A stretch of 64,000 nt of DNA from Mactra quadrangularis (lineage: Eukaryota > Mollusca > Bivalvia > Venerida > Mactridae), in assembly GCA_025267735.1 (NCBI GenBank), contig CM046304.1:27097381-27161380 (forward strand), read 5' to 3'. Made by a program: the position numbers and the translations under genes. The notes beneath the pieces were generated by a model. That model had not been told where the DNA came from. It did not search any database and was given only the letters and a program-made list of their open reading frames with translations. Below are positions 48,481 to 60,047 of the stretch, in pieces. The number at the start of each line of letters is the position of its first letter. Positions within the stretch are counted from its first letter, which is position 1.

Positions 48481-50448
48481 AAACATGTCAAAGAAGTATC
48501 TTATAAAAATATAGATGATTCCCCATGCTCTAAGACTGTCACTCAGGGCAAAAGAAACGACCACAAATCTGACGATGATTTGACAAAAGATTCAACAAAT
48601 CGAGAGGATAAAAGACATCAGGCAGACGACAACGACGTTCACGCGGATAAAACAAACAGTGACAGCGTCAGTGGAAAGAAAGCAACTCCGAGAGATTTAA
48701 ATGGAAATCACGAGAATAAACATACAGTAGAAGTTGGCAAAAAATTGCCCAGAAGTAAAAGTAATAGTGATAAACAAGATACCAAGAGCGATGATAAAAC
48801 AGGTTCTGTAAAGTCTGAAACCGAATCAAAACAACCCCAGTCAGAGTCAAGGAATGATGCTGACAAATCACACTCTACTCATTTAAACTGTAGTGATAAA
48901 GGTTCCAACGGGGAAAATAATGAAACTAATTATGTTAAAACAAAATATGATGTGTGGGAGGAAGCAAATGAATATAAAAGTGACGAAGAGTCTAAAAATG
49001 ATATCACACGGAATATGAACACATCAAGAATAGTAATGCAGCCTGGTGTAAAATTAAAGTTAGAACAAAAGAAAGAGACTACGAACAATCATGTCGATTT
49101 TAATAACGCTGCAGGAATAAAAGATAACAAAGTTGAACAAACGACAAATGTTAAAGATGATAGTAAACAAAACTCTAGGGAAAGGGACGTTGCTAAAGGC
49201 AAAGAAACTGCTAAAAAAGATGCAAAACAAAAAGCCAAAGAACGACATACTAGCCCCGAGACACCGAAAGCTAAGGAAAAGGACACTGACATAAATAAAG
49301 GAACAGAGAAAAAAAATGCAAACAACAAATCAAATGAACGACAAACTAGCACCGAGACATCGAAGGCGACGGAAATGGCAAACGTAAGTGTTTTCTTGTC
49401 TTGTATGCTCCTGAATAACCACATCTTAACTCAAACTTCGAACAAATTATGATCGTTCTAAAGTCGAGTTTCAAATACATTTGTACACACAGTTTCATTG
49501 GTATAATAATAATACAATATACTTGTGTACATGAATTGAGTATCAACTGGTTCGATACTTTTGTAAATATGTAATGTAATTACGAAAGAAGGACATACAT
49601 GCATTGATATTTCCCAATGACGACACTTAATATGATACATTTGTATGTTATACGATGTACATGTGTCTTTGTTGTCGTATTTTGTTGTGTTTGGTGTTAA
49701 GTTTTTCACCTGGGCCCCTTCACTCCATATGTTTATATTATGTGAAGACTAGACAAGAGCGTAGTACTCAAACAAGTGAAGTGTCTTAAACACATTCTGT
49801 TGATATGAGAAGAACCCCTCTTCTTCAGATCGCCCTCACCATTTTTCAACAGGGCTTGTGCCTAAAATGTGATATGGCTTCGTTTATATACCCAACACAA
49901 AAGCTTCAGCACGGTTCCATACAAACGAAGGCAAACCTATATATACATGCATGCATATGCAGCGCATTCAGTATTTTGGATCCGGGCTGAACGCTTTTGT
50001 AAATACATATGTATCTTGTACACTCGTATACGCTTAAAAATTGGAAGAACTTAACATTAAAATGCTTGTATATAATTAACAGCACATACATGATGAAATA
50101 TACGTTACTTTGTTTCATTTTGTCAGAATACAAAGTTGAATGATAATCTGAAGTTCTACAAAGGTCAAATAAACTCGAAACCACCTCCAGGTAAAGACAC
50201 TCTTAATTTGTATAATTCAATATTTAGTTTCTGATAGTAAAATTATCAGAAACTTCTGTAGTGGACTTTACATTAAGTTCAGGATTCATATGAGTTAAAA
50301 ATTACAGGAAATTAAGTATAGCTCATTACCGATGATCTAGTTTCCATTACCTATATATGTATATAATTGAAAATTTTCGATGTTCACACCGTCAATGTTT
50401 TACTACAGGTTCTTCTCTATCTCTGTACGTTACTGAAAACCTCAAGAT

Positions 50449-50690
50449 GTTCCGATGTTCTGGTCGTCATAACTTGTTTTGACAGAGGAGTCTGAACTAT
50501 ATAAGTAAATGTACGAAACACCCGAAATGTGTCAATGTTCTGGTCGTCATTACTTGTTTTGACAGAGGAGTATCTACTATATTAGTACATGTATGAAATC
50601 CCCCGAGATGTTGCGATGTCCAGGTCGTCATTACTTGTTTTGACAAACGTGTCTCTACTACCTCTGTACGGAAAAACATTGATTTTCGGA
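50449..50690. repeat. About 80-bp minisatellite, three units
   Basis: The motif GGTCGTCAT.ACTTGTTTTGAC recurs at about 50461, 50541 and 50622, a spacing of about 80 bp. The intact gene has a single unit at about 40762, so the array expanded after gene duplication. Confidence 0.8.
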
Positions 50691-51026
50691 TGTTTAGACC
50701 GCGATTGTTTGTTTCGACAGAGGCTCCAACGTCCAGAAGTCCAAACAATCCATTATACATGTAGTACTTTAATGTTGTTTATTCCAGGTGCTAAGATAGA
50801 CGAGATGCATAAATGTTTGTTTACATATATATGATTATATTATAGCTGTTATTTTTTTTCCATTTAAGTGTTCATACAATAAAATAGTCTCTCAATATTA
50901 AATACTGATCACATATTTTTACTTTGTTTTGTAATATTCCAATGTCTAGTTTCTCTATGTTAATTTAATTCTATTTTTTCCCCAAAGTATTGTTGAGATT
51001 AAGATTCTTGTATTGTTAATTTTATA

Positions 51027-51143
51027 CAACTGTCAGAGGCATATACATTAACCCCACTGATTTTAATACTCACTACAGTACTTCTGTACTCTCAATTGAT
51101 TTAAATCAGTGGGGTTTATGAATGTATGCCCCACTGTCAGTTG
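51027..51143. mobile_element. MITE, family Q (in A')
   Basis: Ends CAACTGTCAGAGGCATATAC and CCCCACTGTCAGTTG; the inner arms ACCCCACTGATTTTAAT and ATTTAAATCAGTGGGGTTTA fold back. The spacer is short. It is the cleanest copy of this family here. Confidence 0.8.
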
Positions 51144-51290
51144 AATAAAATTGAGCAATATCAATAAAACAAGACATCTCAGTGACAATATTTCATTAAG
51201 ATATATTCAGGCAGATATAGAATACATCACTATTCTTTTATGCTTTGGGATGAAAGTGCTCTAAGCATGCATTCTTTCACTGGACCTAAG

Positions 51291-51596
51291 CTGCTCGGCT
51301 AGCTCAGTTGGTAGCAAGCAAGTCTACTGATTGAGGGGTCATGTGTTCGATTCCCCAGTGGGGCATACTTTCGTGGAGCTTGGTCATGAAATTATTTCTA
51401 TGGCCATTCTCCCTCCTACCAATGATTTTTAATAATGTTGGGCAGTTGTCAGTCACTGACGAAAGTATATGCTTAGTAGTTGGTAAACAGCTAAATCCAG
51501 AGATTTAGCCTTTCCAGGAGGAGAAAGTAGGTTGACTGACCTCCGTTATATGACCTATACAATTTGTTGCTACGGCGTAAAACCAAACAAACAAAC
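51291..51596 (+). repeat. tRNA-derived SINE, family 1 (in A')
   Basis: Duplicate of 19161-19467, with GGCTAGCTCAGTTGGTAGCA (cleaner A box) and GTGTTCGATTCCCCAGTGGG, ending in TTGCTACGGCGTAAAACCAA then ACAAACAAAC. Confidence 0.88.
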
Positions 51597-53868
51597 TTTT
51601 ATGCTTTGGGGTGAAATGGCTGCGTCCTTGGACTTTTGCTCCTACTTGATAAAATTATTGATAAATTTTCAGCTATACCCAGTCATTATCTTAGTATTTG
51701 GGACTTAAATTATGTAAAGGCATCTTTACTGATTTTTACCTGTGTCTGTTCTATCTTTAAGTTTTTTGTTTTGCTTCAAATAGTTTGAATTTGATACTTA
51801 TGTTAACCCAATAATGATGGGTGTGAAATTACATTTGTGAAATTGCTTTGAATTTGGTAGCATGTAGGTAAGTTAATATATGGTATTATTTGGATAATCA
51901 TTTCATAATTTACTTCGATTGAAATTAATTTCTTGTTGAAAGAATTGATTACTTGAAATGAATAATGAATTAAAATCATTACAATGTTTTAATTTGTAAC
52001 CTCCATCAGGGTTAATTTGGGGAGTGGGAGGAATTATGTCAATGAAGTTTTTGATGGAATTTCGTTTAAAAAGTTGGCATTTCTTTTATTGGACTTATAT
52101 ACATCTTTGACTTGCTGCGTAATTGGGTGACTGGTGACTATTCTCAATTAAACTGTTTTCATATTTGAACAGAATGTTTGTCTTTGTCACCATGGTAACC
52201 TGGAGTCTGGATGAGGTTGACAGTCTAGCCAATATTCTCTCTGAAACACCAGTGTTACAGCTTCTGATGAACGACTGACATATTTTTTAAGTCATCACCT
52301 TATCCGCTAGCCTGAACCCTGGACTAGTAAAAATGGATTCAGGCTAATAAAAATAACTTAATTTCATATAGTGTAGCTTGTTGATTTGTCTTTTACTATA
52401 AAAATAATAAATTGGACTAGTGCTAGAGAAAGAGGGGTTGGCTGTATTTTGTAATATTTATGACATTTAAGACATCAACTAATTGAATTTTAATTGGCAG
52501 CATTTAAACATATTTCTAAGCAGATAAAAATAACAGATTTTATTATTATTTTTCCAATTTTCTTTTGTGTATTTTTTATGTTTCCATATATCACAAGAAG
52601 ATTGTATCAATTTCTGTTTTTCTCTTTGCTCCAAGATGAATCTTAGTTGGAAATACTTATTGTTCAATGTTGGCATTTTATGTTTTGTTTTGATGTTTAG
52701 TTTTAAGTTAAGAAGAGTACTGACGTATGCTTTAGCTATAAGGTTGTATACAATTTTACATTGACTTTATTATGGTTCTTTATTTTTACTACTAAATTTT
52801 TGTTTCTTTTTTTGTTTTTGCTCAACTGGAAATTTTTAAACAAGTCTTTACAGTGTCCTTGATAAACAATGCATGGTCTCCCGCAAGTGTGGTTGTTTAT
52901 ACTCGCCCATATGCCACAATGACTTTGGCCCAGTGCTTACTGTTCCTATTTGCACACTATTTTAAAAATTTAACTTATATAGCCATGGTCTATTGCCATC
53001 ACTGTCTTTTTATGGGTGTTTGGCAGGGTTCATTGCCATTTTTTTATTGATGATAAGAAATATTTAAATGAAGTTTTGATAAAACAGGCTATAGACTAAA
53101 GATAATTAAAGCAGTATACTGATTCTTATGTTTCTTTTCTTATATAAAAGTTTATTTACTTAATGTAAAAAATCTTCAGCTGTGAGTAGTCCTTGGTTCG
53201 AATATAAGTCCAGATGGTTTAGTACTCAGATGTTGTTTCTATAAAATTTAATATACCCTAAGACCATATCAGTAGATAATAAATCATCTATATTCAGGAA
53301 AATAAAATTTCGACCATCTGTTTTGTTCTGTGTAGGTACTGGTCTCTGTATCTCTTCAAGGCTCACCTTTCATTTGTTAGGTTGAACTTGAAACCAGCAC
53401 AATGTTAGTAAATAAATCTAAAGAATGAAATCTTTGTATTAGAAATTTTATGTGGTAAAAACATTCTGCATTATTTAAGCCTTCTTTGAATTGATAGGAA
53501 AACAAATTACGTTTTCTGTTTTAAGACTTGTGAAAATTTTTTGTATTTTTTTAAAGAAAGCCCTAGACAAGCTGGTGTGACTTATGAACTGCTATTAAAT
53601 AACTAAAAACAAGAAATTTAACAAGTATATAATTTAATATTCTTACATTTTTTTGTTAAAATTTTATCCATTGTTAATGTCTTATTTGTTTTTATGATTT
53701 CTTTTGGCTCATATTAGATGTAAATATGGATCATAATTATTGTTTATAATAGTCACATTTTAGTCTTTATTATATTTGTGACTTGATTGTGCTTGTATTT
53801 AATGATTGGGAAAATTGTTTTACATTATTTGCTAAGTCTTTGATTGTATATAATTGTATTTAAAAGGC

Positions 53869-54006
53869 GAGCTGCCTAAGCATATTGCTGCATTATGGCT
53901 TTGTGCTCTGGTACCCTCAATTTGATATCACACACTTATTCTTTTGTTGTAAGAAGGGTACCAGGGCACAAAATGGTACATAGCAATATGCTTAGGCACT
54001 TTGCTC
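53869..54006. mobile_element. Foldback element (in A')
   Basis: Duplicate of 21770-21906. The arms have changed at several unpaired positions (GAGCTGCCTAAGCATATTGC), which helps in aligning the two copies. Confidence 0.78.
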
Positions 54007-54956
54007 TTGGTTACCTTGTTACCATGGATACAGTTATATATACTTAATTAATTATACATGTCATACCTCAGCTATATCTTTTATTCAAGTTTAATCTATT
54101 TGAGAATTGTTTCTAACATAGTTCTCCCATTCTATGTATGTAGTACACAGACTAAATGACCATAAGCTGTCATTGTCCTTAAAAATAACATAATAATTCA
54201 GACCAGTACAACATAAGGATAGATAAAAATGAGAGATTTTTCATACTTGGTTATGACTAAAATTGATAGGACTATTTTTCTTTTTCAATAATGTACAGAA
54301 AAGTTTCACTATTAGAACATTGAAAGCAAAATTGTCCCTGTAATACAACCATGTTATTTTGCTTATAACCCAAGTGTTGTAACCTTAGTTTATCTGAAAT
54401 CACCTGTTTACAGGTTTTGGGTGGATTTTGAAAATTTTGAACTGGTTGGGATTTATAAGTTCGTAAGCAGGTGACCCAAAAACTTTTTTAAACAACTTGT
54501 ATTGGAAACCTTATTTTCAATATAATTCAAACAAATTAACCTAAATGGTGAATGTTGATAGGAAAATGGAAAAGGTGTAAGCAGTCTATGTAAGCTAACA
54601 TAGTTTGCTAGTATATAGAAAGTTATTGACCCTTAACTTATATGCTTATCCTGTATATCACATGGATTATTATACCTGATCAAATTTCTTGGTCCTTAGT
54701 AAGTATTGAGGTATGCTTTAGTGTTGAAGCTATGTCATTGATCCATCTAATATAAATGCTAGAGATAAAGTTGAAGTATGTCATGTATATATTTTACAAT
54801 ATAATATTATATATATAAGATTTTACTATGTTTCTACCATGTTGTTGTTGTATGTTCTATAAATGACCTGATTATCTGGTTACAGATAGAATTCAATAAA
54901 CAAATGACATTTATAATTGTTGTTCGTTGAATATACAATATTTTTTGTTGGGTTTT

Positions 54957-55236
54957 ATGCTGTTGCAACGATTGTCATATCATGGCTATCGGTCAATCCA
55001 CTCACCATATCAGGAGAGGTATAAACTCTGAATCCAGCTGTTAAACAGTTACTTGGTGCATACTTCTGTTAGTGACTGACAACTGCTGTTCATTATTTAG
55101 AATCAGTGGTAGGAGGAAGAATAGCCATAGAAATTATTGCATGACCAAACTTCATGAAAGTATGCCCCTTCTGGGAATGTAACCTACAACCCCCCTCCGA
55201 TCAGTAGACTTGAGCACTGCAGCTGGGCGGCTTCGT
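54957..55236 (-). repeat. tRNA-derived SINE, family 1 (in A', degenerate)
   Basis: Duplicate of 22866-23147 with a handful of substitutions. Confidence 0.68.
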
Positions 55237-58200
55237 ATTTATTATCATTTTACATCTAAAAAATACAAGATACAAAAATTTATTTCAAGTCGAAATATTA
55301 CAAGAAAACAAAATAACATTAGCTTTTATAAGCTATTGTCCGACAAATAAGCTATTGTCCGACAAATAGAATTAAGACAAGGCTGTATCATAGTGCCCTT
55401 ATCAGATAATTTGTCTGGGACATTTATCTGCCTTAAACATCCAAGAAATGCATGGTTGGAGTGTGTAAACGCTGAACTAAAAGTATTCAGCTTAGTAAAT
55501 GCTATTCCTCTGAACAGGGTTTTGTGTATATCAAATGTCAGGTGATCCAGTACTGCTGCCTACCTCAGTGTGTTTGATGCCTGCAGCTGATGAAAACAAA
55601 AACAGGATTTGACTGATTGGTTGATTTGATTTAGTAGCTTGAGTATGAGATTTGAAAGCGAGAAGTCACAAGTTCAAATACAGCTATAGATCATCTTCCT
55701 TTCTGCTATTTCATTGGTGCCCCTTGTGTGAGAGAGATTAGCCATAGAATCTCGGAGCTAAGGAGAAGTCATAGAACTTGGGGTTATCAACTTAAATTAT
55801 TTGAAAATGATCAAGGGTATGATATAGATCTATATGTTCGCAGGGTATATTATACATGTATTTATATTATATTCATCAGCTACATTGGCTTAGTTGTTGG
55901 ATCATCGGACCTGCATCCTGTGACTGTTAAAACTTAGCTCTACATTTTTATCAACTTGCAGTCAGAAGTCATGAGCAGCGGTTTATAGGACATTTTGAAC
56001 AATGTTAAAACCACTGGCTGCGTTCCTAAGGATATCCCTAGCTTACACTGCTCTGGCTTTAGCTTTGTATTTTAATTCAATAGGTAAAGTAAAAAGTTGT
56101 ATTAGTAATTGCATTGTAAGCATTCATATTGTGATAGAATGGTTTCATGTAGATTGATGTTTAGAACATTTATGTTCTGTCCATGATTGTGGTCTACTAA
56201 TATGGCCTTAGTCCAAAAAACAACAGATATCCATGGATAAAGGGCATTTTATTTTTTATGCCATAAAACTAATATATAAAAGTTCAAATGGCATATCTTA
56301 CAGCAAGACCACTACAATCATCAACAGTTGCATTGGGGGGGGGGGTTAACGCCGTAGCAACACTTTGTATAGGTTATATCTTGGTGGTCAGTCAATGGAC
56401 TCAATGTTCCTGGAAAGGCTAAATTTCTGGATATAACCAACTACTAGGTGCATACTTTCGTCGGTGAATGACAACTGCCCAAACATGTTTTAGAATCAGG
56501 GGCAGGAGGGAGAATGGCAAACCTAGTTTTTACAAGGTAGTCAAATATGGCAATGGATATGTTACGCAGAATCATTCGATGGATGTAAAAATTTAACATC
56601 CTATTGTTCCAGCTTGATAGTTGTTTCTATTACACAACTAACCTTCATTAGAGTTGTCAATTTACTTCTCTTTGTTTGGTTGGGTTCAACACCATAGCAA
56701 CACATTAGGTCATATCACAGCATTCCATGAAAGTAACCTTTGACCCTCGATCATTAGACTTGTGTGCTACAGACTGTGCAAGCCAGGCAGGCTAGGTTTC
56801 GTTTTAATGCAGTTGTAGGTTTTGTGGAGTTTTGAAAACTAAGCTAGAGCTGTGTTGCATTAGACTGACGACATGTATGATGATAAGGAGAACATCAAAA
56901 TATTCTCGATGAGTGGGTCTAACATCAAGGACAGGGATTAATGTTTCAACACTCAAACACTCGACACCAAACCAATCCAGCGTTTTTCTTCCAGGTGATG
57001 GAAACATTAACTAGCGATAAAAAGTCAATACCATAATTATATAGTTCTATTTTATTAACCTGTCACAATTTAAATAATTACACGGTCAATGAATCTGTTA
57101 TTTTTAGCTCCTTTTGAACTTGTTATTTCCCCGATATTCAAAATCGCAGCATATATAGTTAGATCATCGGTGGCTCTATGGTTAAAAAAAAGTTGACTAA
57201 TAACACATTCAGTGCCTGTGTAATTATTTATGTTGTGACAAGTTAATAAAACTAGACTATAATAGATTTGAGTGATTTTTATCATTTTTTACTAAAAATT
57301 TTCCAATGAAAACAAACAGATTATTCCATGTTTAATTATGTTTATTATAGAGATTTTTGATCCAGCAAGCAATAAAATTACATTTTTTTTCATACTTAAT
57401 GATAAAAATATATAGTGAAAAGATAAAATCATATATTTTTCTTTGAAGCAAAAACATAAAGTCAAAAAGATGTATAAAAGATAAATGACATCATCTAAGT
57501 AGAGAAATGATGTCATGTAATACTTGTATAAAATATATCTATTAACAAAACAAAGAAAAAAGCATTAAAGAAACAGAATATTTGTCAATTTTGAAATAAG
57601 ATCTTTCAATTTAACTCATGAGCTCAGAAAATGACATTGTGTAACCCATTCTTGAAAATACAGACTGTAAGTTTACTCAACTCACTAGGTGAAATAAAAA
57701 TATCACCCCAAAATCTTTATATATCCTCCATGTCATTATCATACAACAACTACAACAAAATCGCAGATTTTTTCAAATAAAAAACAAATATACAATAACG
57801 ACAATAAATTTTAAATCTGCTTTACAATTATAACATTGTAGAGTCCAAAATGGCAAGAATGAACATTGATTAGATAAACATATTTTGATATTAGGACAAT
57901 TTCGATATTCTACAATGTCAGAGGGCTCTACATTAATTTTTAACATAAGTTGCCTGGTTGGAAATAAATGTTAAAAGGCAGTAACAAGTTGCACGAACCC
58001 AAATATAAGTCATCTGGGGCAATTGGACAACCTTTAATGTAGAGCCAAAAGCCAATATTCTCTTTTTCTTAGATGGTATCAATCACAACTAATACTAGTA
58101 ACAATTCTACACACAATAAGGTAATTTTTCCAGTAAATTAACTATACTAACCTTAATATGAATACCATCTCAGATCAAACTTAATTGAGATTCATAAAAC

Positions 58201-59807
58201 AAAACTTAATTATAAAATATAACAAACTGTCTAGGTTAAGCACCAGTCATTTGAAACCTGTTCCCCCCATATGGGACATCTTGCTGATAGGATTCCCTGG
58301 AAATACCCTGAGGTAATATATGACTTTAATCTAGGCTATAGTCCCTGCTATTTTTAGTGTAAAAATAATTTCCTTTTCCAGACACCAGACAGTGTCAGGG
58401 AAGCTGCAAGGTAAAAACACTGGTCATTTCCATCTTCATTGTACCACTGTCCCAAGATAGGCAGGTTACAAAATGACTTGAGACCCATAAATCTAATGTT
58501 TAAGTCAGGAACATTTAACACAATAACATGTGTATTGTCATGTCTTTACTGTTAACCATGTAGGAAAATTATCTCTAATGCCACAACAATTTCAATAAAA
58601 TTGAAAAATAAAAATTATATAAATAGAAATAAAAAGGGAGCATTTCAAATTTGCCCAACTGAGCCATTATTTGAATACTATGGTCAAATACACTTTGTTC
58701 AGTTACTTTTTTACTTCAGTTGTTTTTACAATTTTAATTCTGTTTTTCTTAAATAATATAATTTCAATAAAAGCTGATGTATCAATAGTTCATATTTTGG
58801 TTCATATTTGGACCAAACTCAAATTTATGGGGATTCCCAGTTGAATAATATCATTTATGCCATATGCAAAACTAGATTAATTTCCATTTTATTGCTGAAA
58901 AGTATTCAACACATAATAAAATTATTATTATTATTAAATCCTATTTTGTTTGTTTTTATGTCAACTTTATTCTGCACAGTAAAATTATTACTAACAAGGT
59001 TTATCTGTTGGAAAAGCCAAACACACGTTCCGAAACCAAATCCATAAATATTTAAAAGTGAGATCACAAAATAATTACTCTGAGTTGTAGTTCAGTTGTT
59101 TGTCTATCAGGTTGAGATGATTAAACCATTATATGATGATGATGATTTTAGCTGACATATTTGTAATTGACTTGGATGTTTATTTCGTGGATTAAAGCAT
59201 AAATACCTCGTACCCTAAACAGGAATACCATACTTTTATACTATGTACATTTCAACACAATACTGAGCACAAGCAGTATTCGATCGTTTGTATTCAGAAC
59301 TAGGATTTACTGGATTTAAGGTTTGATTTTACCGGATGCATCAATGAAAAATGTACCAATAGTTATTTTACATGTTATCGCTGAAAAGTATTCAATGAAG
59401 ATTAAATCCTATTATTCTGTGTACACACATTAATATTTCAACCTTGTTCTGCACAGGTATATGTGTCTGGTACAAACAAACCTTATTCAGCAGCACAAAC
59501 CAATTTACCTGAGTTCCGAAACCAAATCTATTCTGTACAGCCACTGCACTTAGTACATTTAAAGTGGTGTGTGGTAAAAGTGCCAGAGGTAAAAATGTCT
59601 CAGGAAAAAATGCCGTGGGTAAAAATGCCAACCCTTAATTGGTAAAAATGCATTAAATCAAAACACAACTACAAAATTATATACAACCTCTGCCATTCCA
59701 TTTTAACCTCTGCCATTTCTTCCTACACAACACAATACTGGACATAACAAGTATACATATATATATCTATATAAAAAAGTTAAAATATGCTGTAACAAGC
59801 AAAATAC

Positions 59808-59962
59808 AAAAAAACATCATCCGAATGGACGTTTAATACTTAAATTTTAACTCTACCGGTTTCATAATTATCAAGGGTTAACTACAATATACATTTATGA
59901 AACTGGTAGGGTTAAAATATAAGTATTAAACATCCATTCGGATGATTTTTTTTGTTTTTTTT
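59808..59962. mobile_element. Foldback element (in A')
   Basis: Duplicate of 28217-28365, with the same CATCATCCGAATGGACGTTT and ATCCATTCGGATGAT arms. Confidence 0.78.
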
Positions 59963-60047
59963 TTATATATATCTATATGGACACAGTTACATTATGAAAA
60001 TATAATGCTGTAAAAGTACACTCAGTCATGACATGTGTCATGATAGT

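Larger units (their letters stand above)
46079..50834 (+). pseudogene. Truncated second copy of the OGFR-like gene
   Basis: The copy keeps exon 1 (46079-46096, again MGSSPS with a GT donor), a complete long exon (48469-49383, 305 codons), exon 3 (50127-50190) and the first 28 bases of exon 4 (50788-50815). At 50815 it joins the 12.9-kb block A'. Reading on, the frame reaches TGA at 50832-50834, so the OGFr domain is lost after the DEMHK motif. An extra shorter copy of the start of the long exon at 47904-48119 (72 codons, possible donor AAG|GTACCA) could be spliced in or be a relic. The exons remain open and similar to the intact gene, so loss of function through the break is recent, or the remainder lies elsewhere. 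It could be expressed as a short protein consisting only of the acylated basic polar part. Confidence 0.8.
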
